Positions 11,360 through 23,259 of a stretch of DNA of 64,000 bases are shown in pieces (position 1 is the first letter of the stretch; every line of letters begins with the position of its first letter). The position numbers and the translations under genes were made by a program. This DNA is from Strongyloides papillosus (Eukaryota > Nematoda > Chromadorea > Rhabditida > Strongyloididae). Where the stretch lies: the NCBI GenBank assembly GCA_005656395.1, contig SRSI01000078.1:1550001-1614000 (forward strand), written 5' to 3'. Below the pieces are notes generated by a model that saw nothing but the letters and a program-made list of their open reading frames with translations, was not told the origin of the DNA and did no database searches.

Positions 11360-12428
11360 ATTTCTTAACTTTGAGGAGTCAGTAACATGTTAAAAAATAT
11401 CATGCAAATATATTTTCCAATTTTCATATAATTGCTTTGTTGAAAATTTACTCCTACACTGAAAAGCAAAACGTGATAATTGTCACGCTAAAAAAATTTT
11501 TTTTTAATTTTCTATAATTATTTAAATTTTTACTAGCGTGACATTTTTTTCTTTCTTTTTGTAAAAAAAAAATTAATAGTCAAATTTTAATACAAGTTTA
11601 ATTTTTGAAAAAAATGATTATTATGATGCACTATTTGGAAAAAAATATAAATGAAATAAATAACAGCGATCTCGAAAACATATTAATTTATTTCAAATAA
11701 AAAATGTAGACATTAAAATATAATTTATTTTTAATATAAAAGAAAAAAAATGGAAACATTTTAAATTTTGCTAAAATTTTTACTATATTAAAATTAGAAT
11801 GTTTCTAATACCCTTTTAAATTGCTTCTATAACGTATAGAATTATTATTTTTAGAGCTGGTTGTGAACAATACCTTTTTAATATAATTTTAAATTATATC
11901 TTAAACATTTACTTCTTCAAATACAATTAAAAGTATTAAAAGAAATAATAAATTATTTAATGAATCACAAGTTATCTTGAGAAGACAGTAATCTTTATTA
12001 TTCAAAACTTTTAATATTTTAAAAAAAAAGCCATAAATACTACAAAGATTTTATTTTAAATATTTTATTTGTTGGAACTTTTTGAGTAATTACTACATTA
12101 CAAAACTTTGCGATTATGATATTTCTGTTTCGTTACTAGTTTTCAATGAAAAATAAAAAATATTGAAACTTTTATTGTCTAACTAGGATGAATTTTTGTT
12201 TATAATTTGGTGAAGCCACTTTTAGAAGTATATATATAGTAAAAACTATTTTTTATTAAATTTTCTGTTGTTACTTTTTAACTTTTAATATTTTAAAGTG
12301 CATATTTATATATTCAAAATATATTTATTTGAAAATTTTAATAAAAATAATTCTTTAAAATATATCATTTAAATTTTTATACATTTATATAGGAAGAACA
12401 ATGACGTCTTCATCTATAAAAGTTTGTA

Positions 12429-13491
12429 ATGAAAACTATAAGTTGCATAATTAAAATTTTACCAAAGGAAGATATAAAAAACAGGCTTGAACTATTGGCA
12501 AAAAATGATAATGGTATGAACAATGCTTTAAAATACATAAAAATTTGTAATAACGATAGCGAAATGTTTCATAAAGAAGAGATTCATGTAAAAACAATGA
12601 ATAACTTTTTCTTTAATATTTTTTGGTAAGCTTTTAACATTAACCATAATAAACATTGTTTAGTGAATACATTGGTTTTGATAATGCTTACGAAAGAAAT
12701 TGTTATATAAAATTTATGAAGTTTATGAGTCAAATTATCGGAACTAATATTCTCTTTGATCCTAAAAGATTATCTGCTAGAATAAGACAAAAACGTAGAA
12801 GAAATAAAATAAAAGTTTTTGATAAAAAAATTGATAATTTGGACTTTGAAGATAAAGTATGTATAATCTTACTATTTTTAAAAAAAATTTTTTATAGAGT
12901 AATATTGTTGATATATGTAGAAATGTCAAAGACAACATTTTACCCATAAAGTTTATGTTAGAGACAAATTTAAGTGAAATTATTTCTAAATTTAATTACG
13001 AAGAACAATTATTGGGACACGAAGGTTACCAACAACACAAAGTATGTAATTTTTTAAGGACTACAATTCCTTTCAATCATAGATTCATTTTTCCAACAGA
13101 ATATACAGCTACATCACTACCAAAACAACTTTCTTCCTTCTGTAAATTAACGAAAATTGAAAGAATTTTTTGTAGTATTGAAAATGCAAGACACCCTTTA
13201 AATGGAATTTTTATAGACAATCAAACAGGATTATATTGTGCTTCCGTTGAAAATGAAATTATTTTGAGAGAAGAAAATTTTGAATCTATCCTCATTAAAT
13301 ACATTTCAGCTACAATCATTTGTCCAAAAATGAAAGTTGACTTTCAATACAAAAAGTTGTTACAATTTATTTTACTTGGTTCAGGTATACCACGACACTA
13401 TTTTATGTCAAAAAATTGTCACACCTATAATTTAGTAGAAAAAGTATTAAAAAACTTTAGAAATGTAGTGGACATACCAAATTTTCAATAA
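12429..13491 (+). CDS. Accessory gene 1 of the CMC element, unknown function
   Basis: Three exons can be joined in frame with short GT...AG introns: 12429-12625, 12664-12856 and 12898-13491 (introns 12626-12663 and 12857-12897). An in-frame start upstream of 12429 is possible; an ATG at 12401 opens a short frame that stops before it. The protein is Lys/Asn rich, has a basic RIRQKRRRNKIK patch near the end of exon 2 (possible DNA binding or nuclear localisation) and no domain I recognise. It is divergent from the two minus-strand genes. CACTA elements often code a second protein beside the transposase; that role is an inference. Confidence 0.6.
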
Positions 13492-13969
13492 CATGTTTAA
13501 TCTAAGCAAAATGATGTTTTGTTAAATAATGTAATATTTATATTTGTTTTGTATTGATCATATAATGTTGGCTGTTTTCCTTTTAAGATAAAAAAAATAT
13601 CCGTCAAAATTTTTTTTCGAGAATAGAAAGTTTCTTAATAAATAATTAAATAAATATTATATATTATCTTAAATTTTCTGTAGTAGTAAATTTGTTATCA
13701 AGAATTCTATAAAGTAAAAAATTATATCTTGTCATTTATTCTATAAAAATACTTATACTTATTGTCTTTACTGTATTAATTTAGATAGTATAAGGACCAA
13801 TAAAAATTTTACACTGATAGTATTTAATACAATTTGTTAAGTTAGATATCAATATACATATAATAGTTTATTAATGGTTACACAATTATGACAAAAGAAT
13901 GAATCATTTCATGACGATATGTATTTATATATAACAACTTAAAGTCATCATTTGTTATATCTATCACAG

Positions 13970-15919
13970 TTAAAAATAATTTGAGAATTTTTCGTAACGT
14001 TGGAGATATACCTGTAAGTCATTGATACTTCCTTCAACGCTACCAAGAATTCCCGTATCATTCAATATGTTTGTAACGAACGTTGACTGAGTAACGGTGT
14101 ACTTAAATGATAGGAACTTTTTTTCAGCTTCCAGAATTTGTTTTCCCAGTTCAGCTCTTATTCCTTTACCTAGATAAGCTAGGCAAAAATTAAGATGTCT
14201 ATTTTGTAAAAACTTGAAAACATAATCACTTGTTAAAATTACATTGACATTTTTATTTCTAAATTTTATTGAAGCATAATTCATCATTTCAGCAAAAGCC
14301 TAAAATTTTAATTTAAATTTAAAAGTTGGTTACATAGTAAAAATATTATAAGTTTTGTTGGTGTATAATGCAAGATAAAAGATTAATTTATTTTACAAGT
14401 AGGTTACAATAACACAAATAAGACAAAATAATTACAATTTAGATAACATTTCACAAGTGACCACCTAACAGTTATGGTAATATTAGCTAGTAAAAAGGAG
14501 GGAACTTACTTTAGTTTTTATCAATTACAATTAACACACAATATATTTATATTTCCCTCTTATCTCTATTCTACACTAAAAATAAAAGTACATTACAATT
14601 GAGGTTACAAGGTAAAAACTACGAAACAACGAAATTCCAAAAAAACCATGTAACCGAATTTTTGTGTTTATATACCACAAACTGTTAGAGATAAATTTTC
14701 TTTACACGATTAAATAAAAAAACAAACAATGATAAGAAGAACTGTTAAGATTACAATTCTTTTACTATATATATTATAAATAATATTATTTTTCTATATA
14801 TATATATAGAAATTTACTCATATTTATTGTACATTCTTTCTAGATACATAATATAAAAGTTTTTTATCAATAACACTATTTATCACAATCACGATATTAC
14901 AAAACAATAGTATTAAAATTCATATTTAAACAAGTATATACTACTACATATATTTTTGCTCTTACAATTTCTTTAGTGGGCTTAATATGCTTTCTTAACG
15001 CTAGATTTTCAATAACTTATTTTAACCTTAACTAACCCTAACAAATATAATAATTAACTATAATCAAAAGAAATATCAATAAGTTAAATTATATAGAAAT
15101 GACTTATATCATGCAATTTAATCAGTTTACAGTGTTGATTTTAATGACTTTTGAACTTAATCATTATTCTCGCATAATCTTATTGCTATATTTAGACATA
15201 ACATACCTTAAGTTCCATATAATCATCTAGAGAATTTGAACCAAGTTTAAAATGGCCACACCAAATTTCATTTTTTGTTAAAATAACGATGGCCGCAACT
15301 TTTTTGTTATTCATTGAAATTCTACCACCAATAGCAGAAAGAACAGCATCATGCTGCTCCAACATTTCAGTCAATACCAAATCAGATGTTTTTCTGAAAC
15401 TTTCTTTATATTCATAACAATTCATATTGACGTCTACAGAAGAATTGAGAATCATTGAATCAAATTTATTTTTTTTTGTAAAAATGGAATCATTACTTCC
15501 TGTGCTTAAACTATTACTTGTTGTATTGCTAGAAATATCACTACATATTTTTAGTTGATCAATTTTTGCTGTTAAAACATTAAACATATTTTCCATTTCT
15601 TTTTTTATTGTTTTTTCTTGTACAATTTGATCTTTTTTTAATGTAATTAAATTTTAGATAATCTAAAAAATTTTTAATCAGTATGTTGAAGTTAAAAATA
15701 TTTACTATTTAAGTAATGGTAGTGTTTTATAAGACCATTGATCTAAGAAATTACGTTTTTTTGAATAACAATGATTTAAATTAAAGAATGGCCTTTTTTA
15801 TATTATCATGTTGTTTCTTACCTCACTGTTAACGTTTTGATTATGTAACAATAATTCTTCAAGTTTTTGAAGATGATTTGGGTTAACGGTAACTCGATCT
15901 TGATTTTCTTCTCTCATTA
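13970..15919 (-). CDS. Accessory gene 2 of the CMC element, unknown function
   Basis: A probable spliced gene. A first exon starting at the ATG near 15919 codes a short acidic peptide and ends at a GTAAGA donor near 15821. A second exon (about 15650-15206) holds a Ser/Asn-rich stretch and an LSAIGGRISMNNKKVA segment, ending at a GTATGT donor. A third exon starts after an AG near 14303 and runs to the stop at 13970. The last intron would be about 900 bp, long for this genome, and shows nothing else recognisable. The predicted protein has no domain I can name. Confidence 0.5.
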
Positions 15920-16059
15920 GAAATTTTTAAAATAAGGAAAATGATTTTTTTATTAAAAAATTTTTAATTTATGTAAAAATTTTACAAATTTAAATAATAA
16001 TGCATATGATTTATAATTAATATTTTCAGAAATAAATTTATAATTTTAAAGCAATTATA

Positions 16060-18035
16060 CTATGTTTCAATTGACATAACAAATGACTCAATAAATTCAG
16101 CATCATTATAAGTTTGATTTAATTCATATTCAATTTCTTTGTAACTCCATTTCTCGTCAACGTGTTTTCCATCTTCCCAATTATCAGATATATTTAAATC
16201 AAAATAATTTTGAATAATTATACTTTTAATTATCGATAAACCAATATTTATGTGACAATTATTATTTCTCATTATTTTTTTTATTCTCATATGGCTTGCT
16301 TAAAGAAAGTATAAATAAAAAATTAGTCACTTACCTTCAAATCTTAGACAACTCCAATTCACTGGTGTAAGATGAAAATGTTCGATTGCAGATGGATAGT
16401 GCAATATATTATGAAATTTAGTGCTTATTCGAAAACCTGGTAAAACTTCCCATAATAACTAAAAAACTAGATTCTTAACTTGTAAAAAGTAATTTTAATT
16501 TCATTTAATAATATTTTTTTAAAATTTTTCTATTAAAACATGTTTTATAGAAATATTGCTTTTATAAGAAAGTCAATTTTTAAAACTTTAAACTATACCT
16601 TATAAAAATGATCCACATTTGTTGTTGTTATTTTAATAGCTTCATGAACAGATATTTCATGATCCATAGTCATATAACAAAGATTAAGTAAGCATTCAAT
16701 TAAAGATTTTATCTGTAACATCTTTGAAATACTATCCAAAATGTCTTTTTTCTCCTCAATAATCTTACAAACAACAATGTAAAATGAGTGAAGAATATAT
16801 AGTGATTGTGTACCTGACACTGACAATTTAACTTTTTTTTGAAAGTTAGTGAGATCATATCTTTGTGGTACTACAATCATACTTGGTTTAAAAACTGTGC
16901 ATATTTTTTCATAATACCCTAGTTGTTTTGATTCATCTAGAATAAAATCACATAATTCATTATTTAAAATATCAGTAATTATTTGTACAATTATTAAAAG
17001 AGGATACATCACAACTCCTACAATTCCGTGCATCAGATCATGAAATGGATCACTAATTATGTGATTTAAATTTGGTATGAATTCAATCTGTTTTTCCATA
17101 TATATATATCGTTTTACTAAAGAAACAGAAACGAAATGTTTCCACTGTCGTCCTCCTAAGCTGCACCCTCTACAGTTATTTGTCCCTAAATCTCTATAGT
17201 TTTGAGTTTTATTGTGTAAAACTTGAAGAAAGGCATTATCTCCTAAAATGTTACTTGCATTTATATTAAAATTATAGATTTTTATATTTTTCTTTTATTA
17301 TTTTTGAAAGCTAATTTTTTTAACGTACCCGTAACTAAAACAATTTTTATTTCTCGAACAACATCCTGATAATCAAAAATTAAAGAGTTAATATAGTTAA
17401 CCACAAAGATAACAAGTTCATTGTATTTATTTTTTTTCACAAAAGATGATTTACAGATACCTAAAGTACGATAGTGTTTTAATGAAGAACTTTTAATATG
17501 AGGTCTGTTAACAATCCAATATCCAACATGTGTAATTAAAACATTTGATCTAGATGCTCCAATAGGATTTCCTAAAATATTAAATAAGAAAGACACTATA
17601 AAAACATTTTCAAATACCTATTCCACAATCATCTAATGCTAAAACAATTTCAATAATTTTCGTTTCAGGTTCCAGGCCTCCTGTCTTATCTAGATATAAG
17701 GTTAAATCATTAATCAAATTAATATAGTGAAAACAGGGTACTTCATTTTTCATTTTAATACGATGATTCGGAGCTATTGCTTCAGTAAGCTCTTTTTTCT
17801 TTATTGTTTTCTGCGCTTTATTTATATCAGAACTGAATTTAACGTATTTCATAACTTTTAATAAATCACTATTTTTAAATACTTCTATGAATTGTATTAG
17901 AAAATTTTCAAAATCAATTAACTGCTGTTGATTAAAGTAGTTTTTTGAAAGATAATTTATAATTACTTGGTTTACATTTTCTCCAATTTCTTTGAAATCA
18001 TTATATGCTAATTCATTGGGAGCTAATCTTTTCAT
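16060..18035 (-). CDS. CMC/EnSpm-type transposase, several exons
   Basis: The segments follow the order of animal EnSpm transposases. Frame 18035-17610 ends in LDDCGIG; a 48-bp-class intron (GTATTTG...TTTTAG) joins it to NPIGASRSN and a KSSFVKK stretch (17596-17282). After another intron comes GDNAFLQ and a CRGC pair (about 17230-17100). Frame 17099-16593 has SDPFHDLMHGIVGVVMYPL, matching the DIMHDLLEGV signature. Near 16450-16320 lies KFHNILHYPSAIEHFHLTPV with CLRFEG, the usual C-terminal block, followed by 16290-16060. The GTAAGT donor after RFEG supports splicing. Some segments change frame, so minor decay is possible. Confidence 0.8.
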
Positions 18036-18261
18036 ATTTGGTAGGAAACAAAATAATATTGAAGAAAATAATTATCATAAATTTACAAATTTTTTATTCA
18101 AATTTTTTGGCGTGATTATTTTTTTTCTATAACGTGACACTAAATTTATGTCACGTTAGAAATTTATAATTTGAATTATTTATGCTAAATATTCATTTTG
18201 AATAGCTAATTTTTTTTAGCCAAAAATGTCACGATTTCCTTTTCAGTGTAGTATAATTTAT

Positions 18262-18930
18262 TTGAAAGTCTGAAATCAAATTTTCTACTAAATGCTTTAT
18301 CAATTCTTCAATTTCTTTACTCATTAACTTTACAAATTTAATTGGAAAGCAGTTAGAACAGTGAAATTTATTTCTACCAGGTTTTAACACTTTTCCACTT
18401 GATCCATACTCTTGAAAAATAGTGTAAGTTTATCTTTTTTGATTTATATTTGTAGAATCTTCAACAACAGTACAGCCACTACAACGATAATAAAAAAACG
18501 TTCCATTTTTAGATTCATTCGTACCATGACACGTATAAGCATATCCTTCTAGTTCTAATATATCAGCTTCAGGATTACATTTTATAAAAATTTTATTTCT
18601 ACTGTTACGAAAAGATGTTAAATTTGAAATAAAACTGCCTTCATCAACTATGTAATTAAAGTCAAGAACATCAAATAAAATTCTTTTGCTTTTATAGTTA
18701 TTTGAATTGCCATTATTATTTTCATCACTTGAAGATCCATCTAACATATTTTCTGTTGATATGTTTTTGCTATTTACATCAACTGTAGTTACGGAAATCT
18801 TATTTTTATACTCTTCATATCTTGTTGATGTATCTCCACCTTCTTCTATCAAAATCATTAATTTTTGAAGATTATTTTTTATTGCTTTGTAACCTTTTTT
18901 ACAATTTATTTTATCAAGTTCTATTTCCAA
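18262..18930 (-). CDS. MULE-USP N-terminal part with FLYWCH-like zinc finger
   Basis: Frame 18930-18430 has an acidic Asn/Ser linker, then FISNLTSFRNSRNKIFIKC, YAYTCHG and YYRCSGC, the spacing of a FLYWCH/WRKY-GCM1-like finger that precedes MULE transposases. After a short break, sequence 18410-18262 codes a second Cys pair (HCSNCFP) and runs open up to the CMC element. Excising that element continues into STKQLYENWKIYLHD and then to the transposase ORF. The other MULE in this window has the same finger at 29600-29850, which supports the reading. Confidence 0.7.
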
Positions 18931-19102
18931 TTCACTTACATTAACTTGTACATTGTTTTGTGATGCCTAAATATTTTGTAAAATTTTAAATTTTATATTA
19001 AACATACTTTAAGAATAAAAGAAAAAAATAACTCTTCTTCAATTGAATTGAGACGAGGAAAATTTAAAGAATTTGTTGAACTTGATGGAAAAACTTTACT
19101 AA

Positions 19103-19718
19103 CTATTTGAAAATAATTATTTGATTTTTGGAGAATGAGCATACTATAAGACAATTTCTTGAGTAGTCATTTGAGATGCAATTTAATAAGCTGTATAAGT
19201 ACCCATTATCATAAATACAAAGATTTACTTTAAGTAATTTTGCTATGTGAGCTTCAAGCTCAAGAATATTTATATCATTGACATCTACATCAAGTATATC
19301 ACTCTTTAGAAAATTCAAACCAAGATCCAAAAAAAGATGATTTACCCTAATAACATATTATCATTAAACTTAATATTTTTACTACTAACACTTAAAATTT
19401 TTCATTTGAATTATCAAAAAATATATGTTTAAAAACAGACAATATATTTAAAAACTTTTCTTTTTTAATCTCTACTTTTACTAAGTAATTAGATTTCATT
19501 CTATACATGCCCATTGTTCTAAATGAATTATTCTTACAAATAAATAAGTTTTTATTTTTTTGAAAAAAAATGGGTGTGGACAGTACTTCCGAGATTGACG
19601 GTAAAAATGAACCTACAAATGGTAAAGACAATTTATTTCCTAAGTGGTCAATAGATAGAAGCTTATAGTTATCAAGATATTTTGATTCAACTACTTCAAG
19701 AAATCCTTGTACATTCAT
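19103..19718 (-). CDS. Possible 5' ORFs of the MULE-USP gene
   Basis: Two minus-strand frames, 19718-19392 (108 codons) and 19330-19103 (75 codons), lie upstream of the finger exon and inside the terminal repeats. They could be N-terminal exons: a GTAAAA donor near 19370 and a TATTAG acceptor near 19332 lie between them, but an in-frame stop precedes the donor. Neither shows a domain I know. They may be decayed or an independent small protein. Confidence 0.35.
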
Positions 19719-20079
19719 AATTAAGTATCTAGAAAAATATAAATTAACACCTTTTTATAACATAAATTAAAATAGTTATAATATTAGTGCAGTTTAATTC
19801 AATTATAACTATCTTTCTTTTTAGTTTATCGATAAATGGTAGCCAATTATTTAATGACTACCTTTTGATATAAGCTATTTATTATATGTGGCGAAAAATT
19901 ATATATAATCTTTCCTTAATTTACTTGGTAAAAGAGTTCATGTGACAATCATTTTTCTTTAGATCAAATTTTAATAAGCATATAAATTAAATATTATTTT
20001 ATTTAACAAGATAGGTATTTTCTCATATATAAAGATTAATTAATGTATTTGATATTGTCCATTATATGAAAGAGATTAT

Positions 20080-20190
20080 TATTTGGAAATGTTCGCGGCA
20101 AAATTTTGGTTGGAATAACGTTTTGCCTTTTTGGTGCAAAATATTGAAGAAAAGCCTTGCCACCCAGCTTGCCGGTGGAGAGTCGAAATT
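20080..20190. repeat. Right terminal inverted repeat of MULE-USP
   Basis: On the complement this reads with the same order of blocks as the left end: CAAGCTGGGTGGC, CTTTTCTTCAA, AAAAAGGCAAAACGTTATTCCAA, then a CGCGG block. The left copy (3527-3582 continued at 7426-7480) is interrupted by the pogo element exactly at TA. Identity is imperfect, so the MULE is older than its insertions. Confidence 0.7.
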
Positions 20191-20299
20191 GTACTACTGA
20201 AAAACCATGGAAAGTGATTGTATGACGATTTCTTTGCAAATATAAATAATAAAGTAAATCAAAGTTTGGCATAAAGATGTTTAACACTTTTGTAAAGAC

Positions 20300-21370
20300 A
20301 TTAAATGTTAAATTATTCTTTGGTGAAATTTATAAAAAGAAATGAATAAAATAATTCTTATTAAGCTATTAATTTGTGATAAATAAAATAGAAATATAAG
20401 CAGATATTTTAAAATATCTTTCATTCCTTTAAATTTATGCATCTGTAAAAATTATACCATTGAAATCAATTGCAATCAATGTGTTGTGAATGCAGAAATA
20501 CAAAAATGTTATAGATGTTTATTTGAGTACCGAAAATTACTAACACACAATTTATATAAATTTTACCTCTTATATACTCTCCAAAGACCTTGAAAGTATT
20601 TGGTGCGTATATTTTTGATTTTTAGTTCTTTTGTTGAACAGACTGGTTTTCGTTCGTTTTCAGTCAACCGTTCATTACAATACAAATGTTATATAAATCT
20701 TCATAACAATAATAGATATATCTTTTTTTTTGTACATTATTAATAAACTTTTAAAAAAATTTGATTAGAAATTCAAGTAGTATGATAAAAATAACTATTT
20801 TTTTATATTTACAACGATTAGAATCTATGGTGAAAATAAATATCAGCGCATTTTTAAAGTTAAGTTTATGAAGATCTTAACAACAACTATATTGAAATTA
20901 AAAAAGCATTAAAGTTAACAATCTACTTTTTTGACAAAGATGCGTCAAACAAATACAAATAATCTATAAATAAATCACGACGTAAAAAGTAAGAAACAAA
21001 TTACTTGTCATAACATTTTTATTTGTCTAAAAAAGATATAAATAGTTGAAAATAACAACTGGATTTGAATTTTAGGAAATAAAAAATTTCTTTACTATTA
21101 AAACAAAACCTTAATGTTAATTTAGTAATTTAACAAATTTTTTTATCAATTAATTATTATAATTTTATTACTTTTTTGTATTATGGTATTAAATTAATTA
21201 TTACTTTTAAATATTAATAAATTTTAAAACAAAATTGATTTTAGTCAGAATTTTGAAAAAAAGATACATAGATATTACTTAAAAATTATTAAAGAGCCAA
21301 GGACATTGGTAAAAATAAATTGAATTGAAATAGTGTTTTATAAAGGAATAAAGTGACCCCGAGCAGCCTC
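20300..21370. other. AT-rich spacer, nothing recognised
   Basis: There is no ORF, tRNA or terminal repeat I can support between the MULE right end and element E. Confidence 0.5.
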
Positions 21371-22200
21371 CACTCAAAACCTTTTGCTTTTCTTTTTCCG
21401 GTGTTTACCAAAAAGACGGAAAATTTTCTGACAATTAGAAAATCCCGACTATTATATAGTATTTGGTTAAATGTTCCCTCATATTATATTTCAATCGTAT
21501 TAATTATCATTTTATGTTAAAATTTAACAAAATTGACTTCTTAATATGTTATTAATAATTCTTTTGTACGATATTTTTAATGCATACTTTTAGTTTTAAT
21601 GTTTTGTTGTGAAAAGTCTAGCTGTTGAGGATAAGTTTTATGTAAGTATATTTCTATAAATAAATAATACTTCTATATTTATAATCGTTATAGGTACCAC
21701 ACTAAGGAATGTTTTGGAGCTTGTCCAAGTTACTAAGAAATAAGTTTTTAGAGTTTCTTTATTAATATAAATAATTTTAGGTATGGGTTAATTTCGTATA
21801 AGAGTATATGTGAAGACGGTTTAAATAGAATCTTGTAGGCTACAGGTTTATAATTACAAACTATGCTGGATATATAAAGCCGAACGTTTTGAAGATTAAT
21901 AGGAATTTTATCAGATAAGTTTATACCAAACTACTTTTTATAATTATTGTTTATCTTTATTTATTGTTGTATAGTAATCTAATTATTGTTAATAAATCTT
22001 TAATGTTTATATTTTTTTATCAATGTTTTGTAACATTTTTAATCAGTACACAAGAAGTATATAGTATATTTTATATCATTTATGGAGAAATTCAAAAATT
22101 TTTCTTTAGGAAACACTTTGGAATAATGTAACAACTTTCTAACAATTGGAAATGACAGCCAATTTTGACGTCAAATTTTTTGACAATTAGAATTTGAGTG
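21371..22200. mobile_element. Element E (CACTCAA-ended)
   Basis: The left end reads CACTCAAAACC and the right end finishes AATTTGAGTG, an 8-bp terminal inverted match. A TGACAATTAGAA block lies near each end (about 21430 and 22181). There is no coding sequence. The interior has mini-intron-like stretches (GTAAGT near 21641 to TTATAG near 21694) and the 16-mer at 21910. The right flank (22201-22215) resembles a tRNA D-arm. Target duplication is not convincing. Confidence 0.5.
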
Positions 22201-22215
22201 AATGGCCTAGTGGTA
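22201..22215 (+). other. tRNA D-arm-like fragment between E and B
   Basis: AATGGCCTAGTGGTA resembles the D-arm and A box of a tRNA gene. It is caught between the right end of E and the left end of B. The last six bases, GTGGTA, nearly match GTGGCA after the right end of B, which may be a 6-bp target duplication. Confidence 0.4.
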
Positions 22216-23126
22216 CACTCAAAGTCAAAGTGTCACCTACAAGTGACAATATCTCCTAAGTAGAATTTTCAATACGTAAATTCTATTCCAACGTTTATCA
22301 TAAAAATAACATTAAGGAATTATTTCAAGACACTTTTGTCTCATTAATTTTATTTAATTTGAAGAGAAAAAGTCTAATTTCTATTGTTAATTAGTGTTAT
22401 TTTTAGAGATCAAGTATGTTACCAGTGAAAAAATGTCTTACAATTTACCAAGTAAGTTTAAATTAGTTAAATTTAATAGTAATTATTGTTTTTAGATTTC
22501 GAAATGATATTGAAATATTAGGTAAGTGTTGTTTTTTATTCTAATGGTCAAATTTAGGTTTAACAGCAATACCAACTGTCAGAATGTTTCCAGAACTATC
22601 AGATAAGTTTATATATCCATAATAAGTTACTGAACCTTTGTTTTTAGGAATGTTGCTGTGTCATTGGCATTGTTTTTTGAAGTGTTTATACTTTCATTTA
22701 CATAGGTAAGTGGCTTCTACCATTTTAATAGTTTAATTTAGATTTAATGATTGTGCTACTGGATAAAAAACAACCACAAATATCAGATAAGTTTATAAAT
22801 TTAACAATTTATATATATATATTTTATCATTTGAATTTATTGATGCAATGAAAAATCGCAAAAAGAGAGTAGAAAAAGTTTATTAGGTATGTTTTTAATT
22901 GTTTATTTATTATATTGTTTTTGTTTATAAATAAAAATATTGCCTTAAACGTGTGTAGTTTTATTTTAATTTGTGATCTTAAAGAGAATAACATTTGGAA
23001 CCTAGTAAAAATTCTAGGTGACAATGTCTTTTATTTTTTGACTTTGTCATCTGTAGGTGACAATGTTGTTAGATTCCTAAAAATTCGAGATATTGTCACC
23101 TATAGGCGGCAATTTGACTTTGAGTG
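22216..23126. mobile_element. Element B (CACTCAA-ended) inserted in a tRNA D-loop
   Basis: Inverted ends CACTCAAAGTCAAAGTGTCACC and the complement of a right end finishing TTTGACTTTGAGTG bound 911 bp. Subterminal AGGTGACAAT/ATTGTCACCT motifs occur four times. Flanks GTGGTA and GTGGCA could be a 6-bp duplication with one mismatch. There is no ORF; the interior shows repeated GTAAGT...TTTAG mini-intron-like units and two copies of a 16-mer (22598, 22782). The right end abuts the 3' part of a tRNA-Thr gene. Confidence 0.65.
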
Positions 23127-23184
23127 GTGGCAGAGCGTCTCTCTCGTAAAGAAAAGGTCACAGGTTCAAACCCTGTATGCGGCA
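23127..23184 (+). tRNA. tRNA-Thr (CGT), 3' part, 5' half displaced
   Basis: The anticodon loop CTCGTAA, variable loop, T-arm (ACAGG-TTCAAAC-CCTGT, B box intact), acceptor 3' strand ATGCGGC and discriminator A are present. A T-run follows (23190). The 5' acceptor strand (GCCGCAT expected) is absent, replaced by the end of element B. The end of B (CTTTG) can pair with CAGAG of the tRNA and so restore a D-arm-like hairpin. Probably a tRNA pseudogene. Confidence 0.7.
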
Positions 23185-23259
23185 CTATCTTTTTCTTTAA
23201 AAATAATTTTCTTTATAAAAATCAGTTTAAAATATAAAAGTATTTTTTATTTTTAAAGA

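Larger units (their letters stand above)
11457..18248. mobile_element. CMC/EnSpm (CACTA-like) transposon
   Basis: The inverted ends CACTGAAAAGCAAAACGTGA and CACTGAAAAGGAAATCGTGA bound 6792 bp, flanked by TA (11455-11456, 18249-18250). Both subterminal regions carry several CGTGAC/GTCACG motifs (for example near 11478, 11535, 18110, 18140, 18160), like the subterminal repeats bound by CACTA-family proteins. The element codes three gene-like units: one plus-strand gene and two minus-strand genes, one of them an EnSpm-type transposase. Removing the element with one TA rejoins the MULE reading frame exactly, which confirms both ends. Confidence 0.9.
3523..20190 (-). mobile_element. MULE-USP composite element with nested insertions
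   Basis: A long imperfect terminal inverted repeat pairs about 3527-3582 plus 7426-7480 with about 20080-20190. Shared blocks include CTTTTCTTCAA, AAAAAGGCAAAAC, CGTTATTCCAA and CGCGGCAAAA. The left repeat is split by the pogo element. Between the repeats lies a minus-strand gene coding a FLYWCH-like finger, a MULE transposase and a USP-type protease. Nested elements (pogo with J, L1, CMC) account for most of the length; the core would be roughly 4.5 kb. I could not find a clean target-site duplication, so the outer boundaries are approximate. Confidence 0.75.

Noticed and set aside
3523..20190. A 9-bp target duplication for the MULE-USP element
   Set aside because: No convincing pair was found; the outer ends remain approximate.
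20036..20287. Minus-strand 83-codon ORF at the MULE right end
   Set aside because: It lies in the terminal inverted repeat and has no supporting motif.
22915..23256. 113-codon plus-strand ORF across the end of B and tRNA-Thr
   Set aside because: It runs through a transposon end and a tRNA gene, so it is not a plausible protein.
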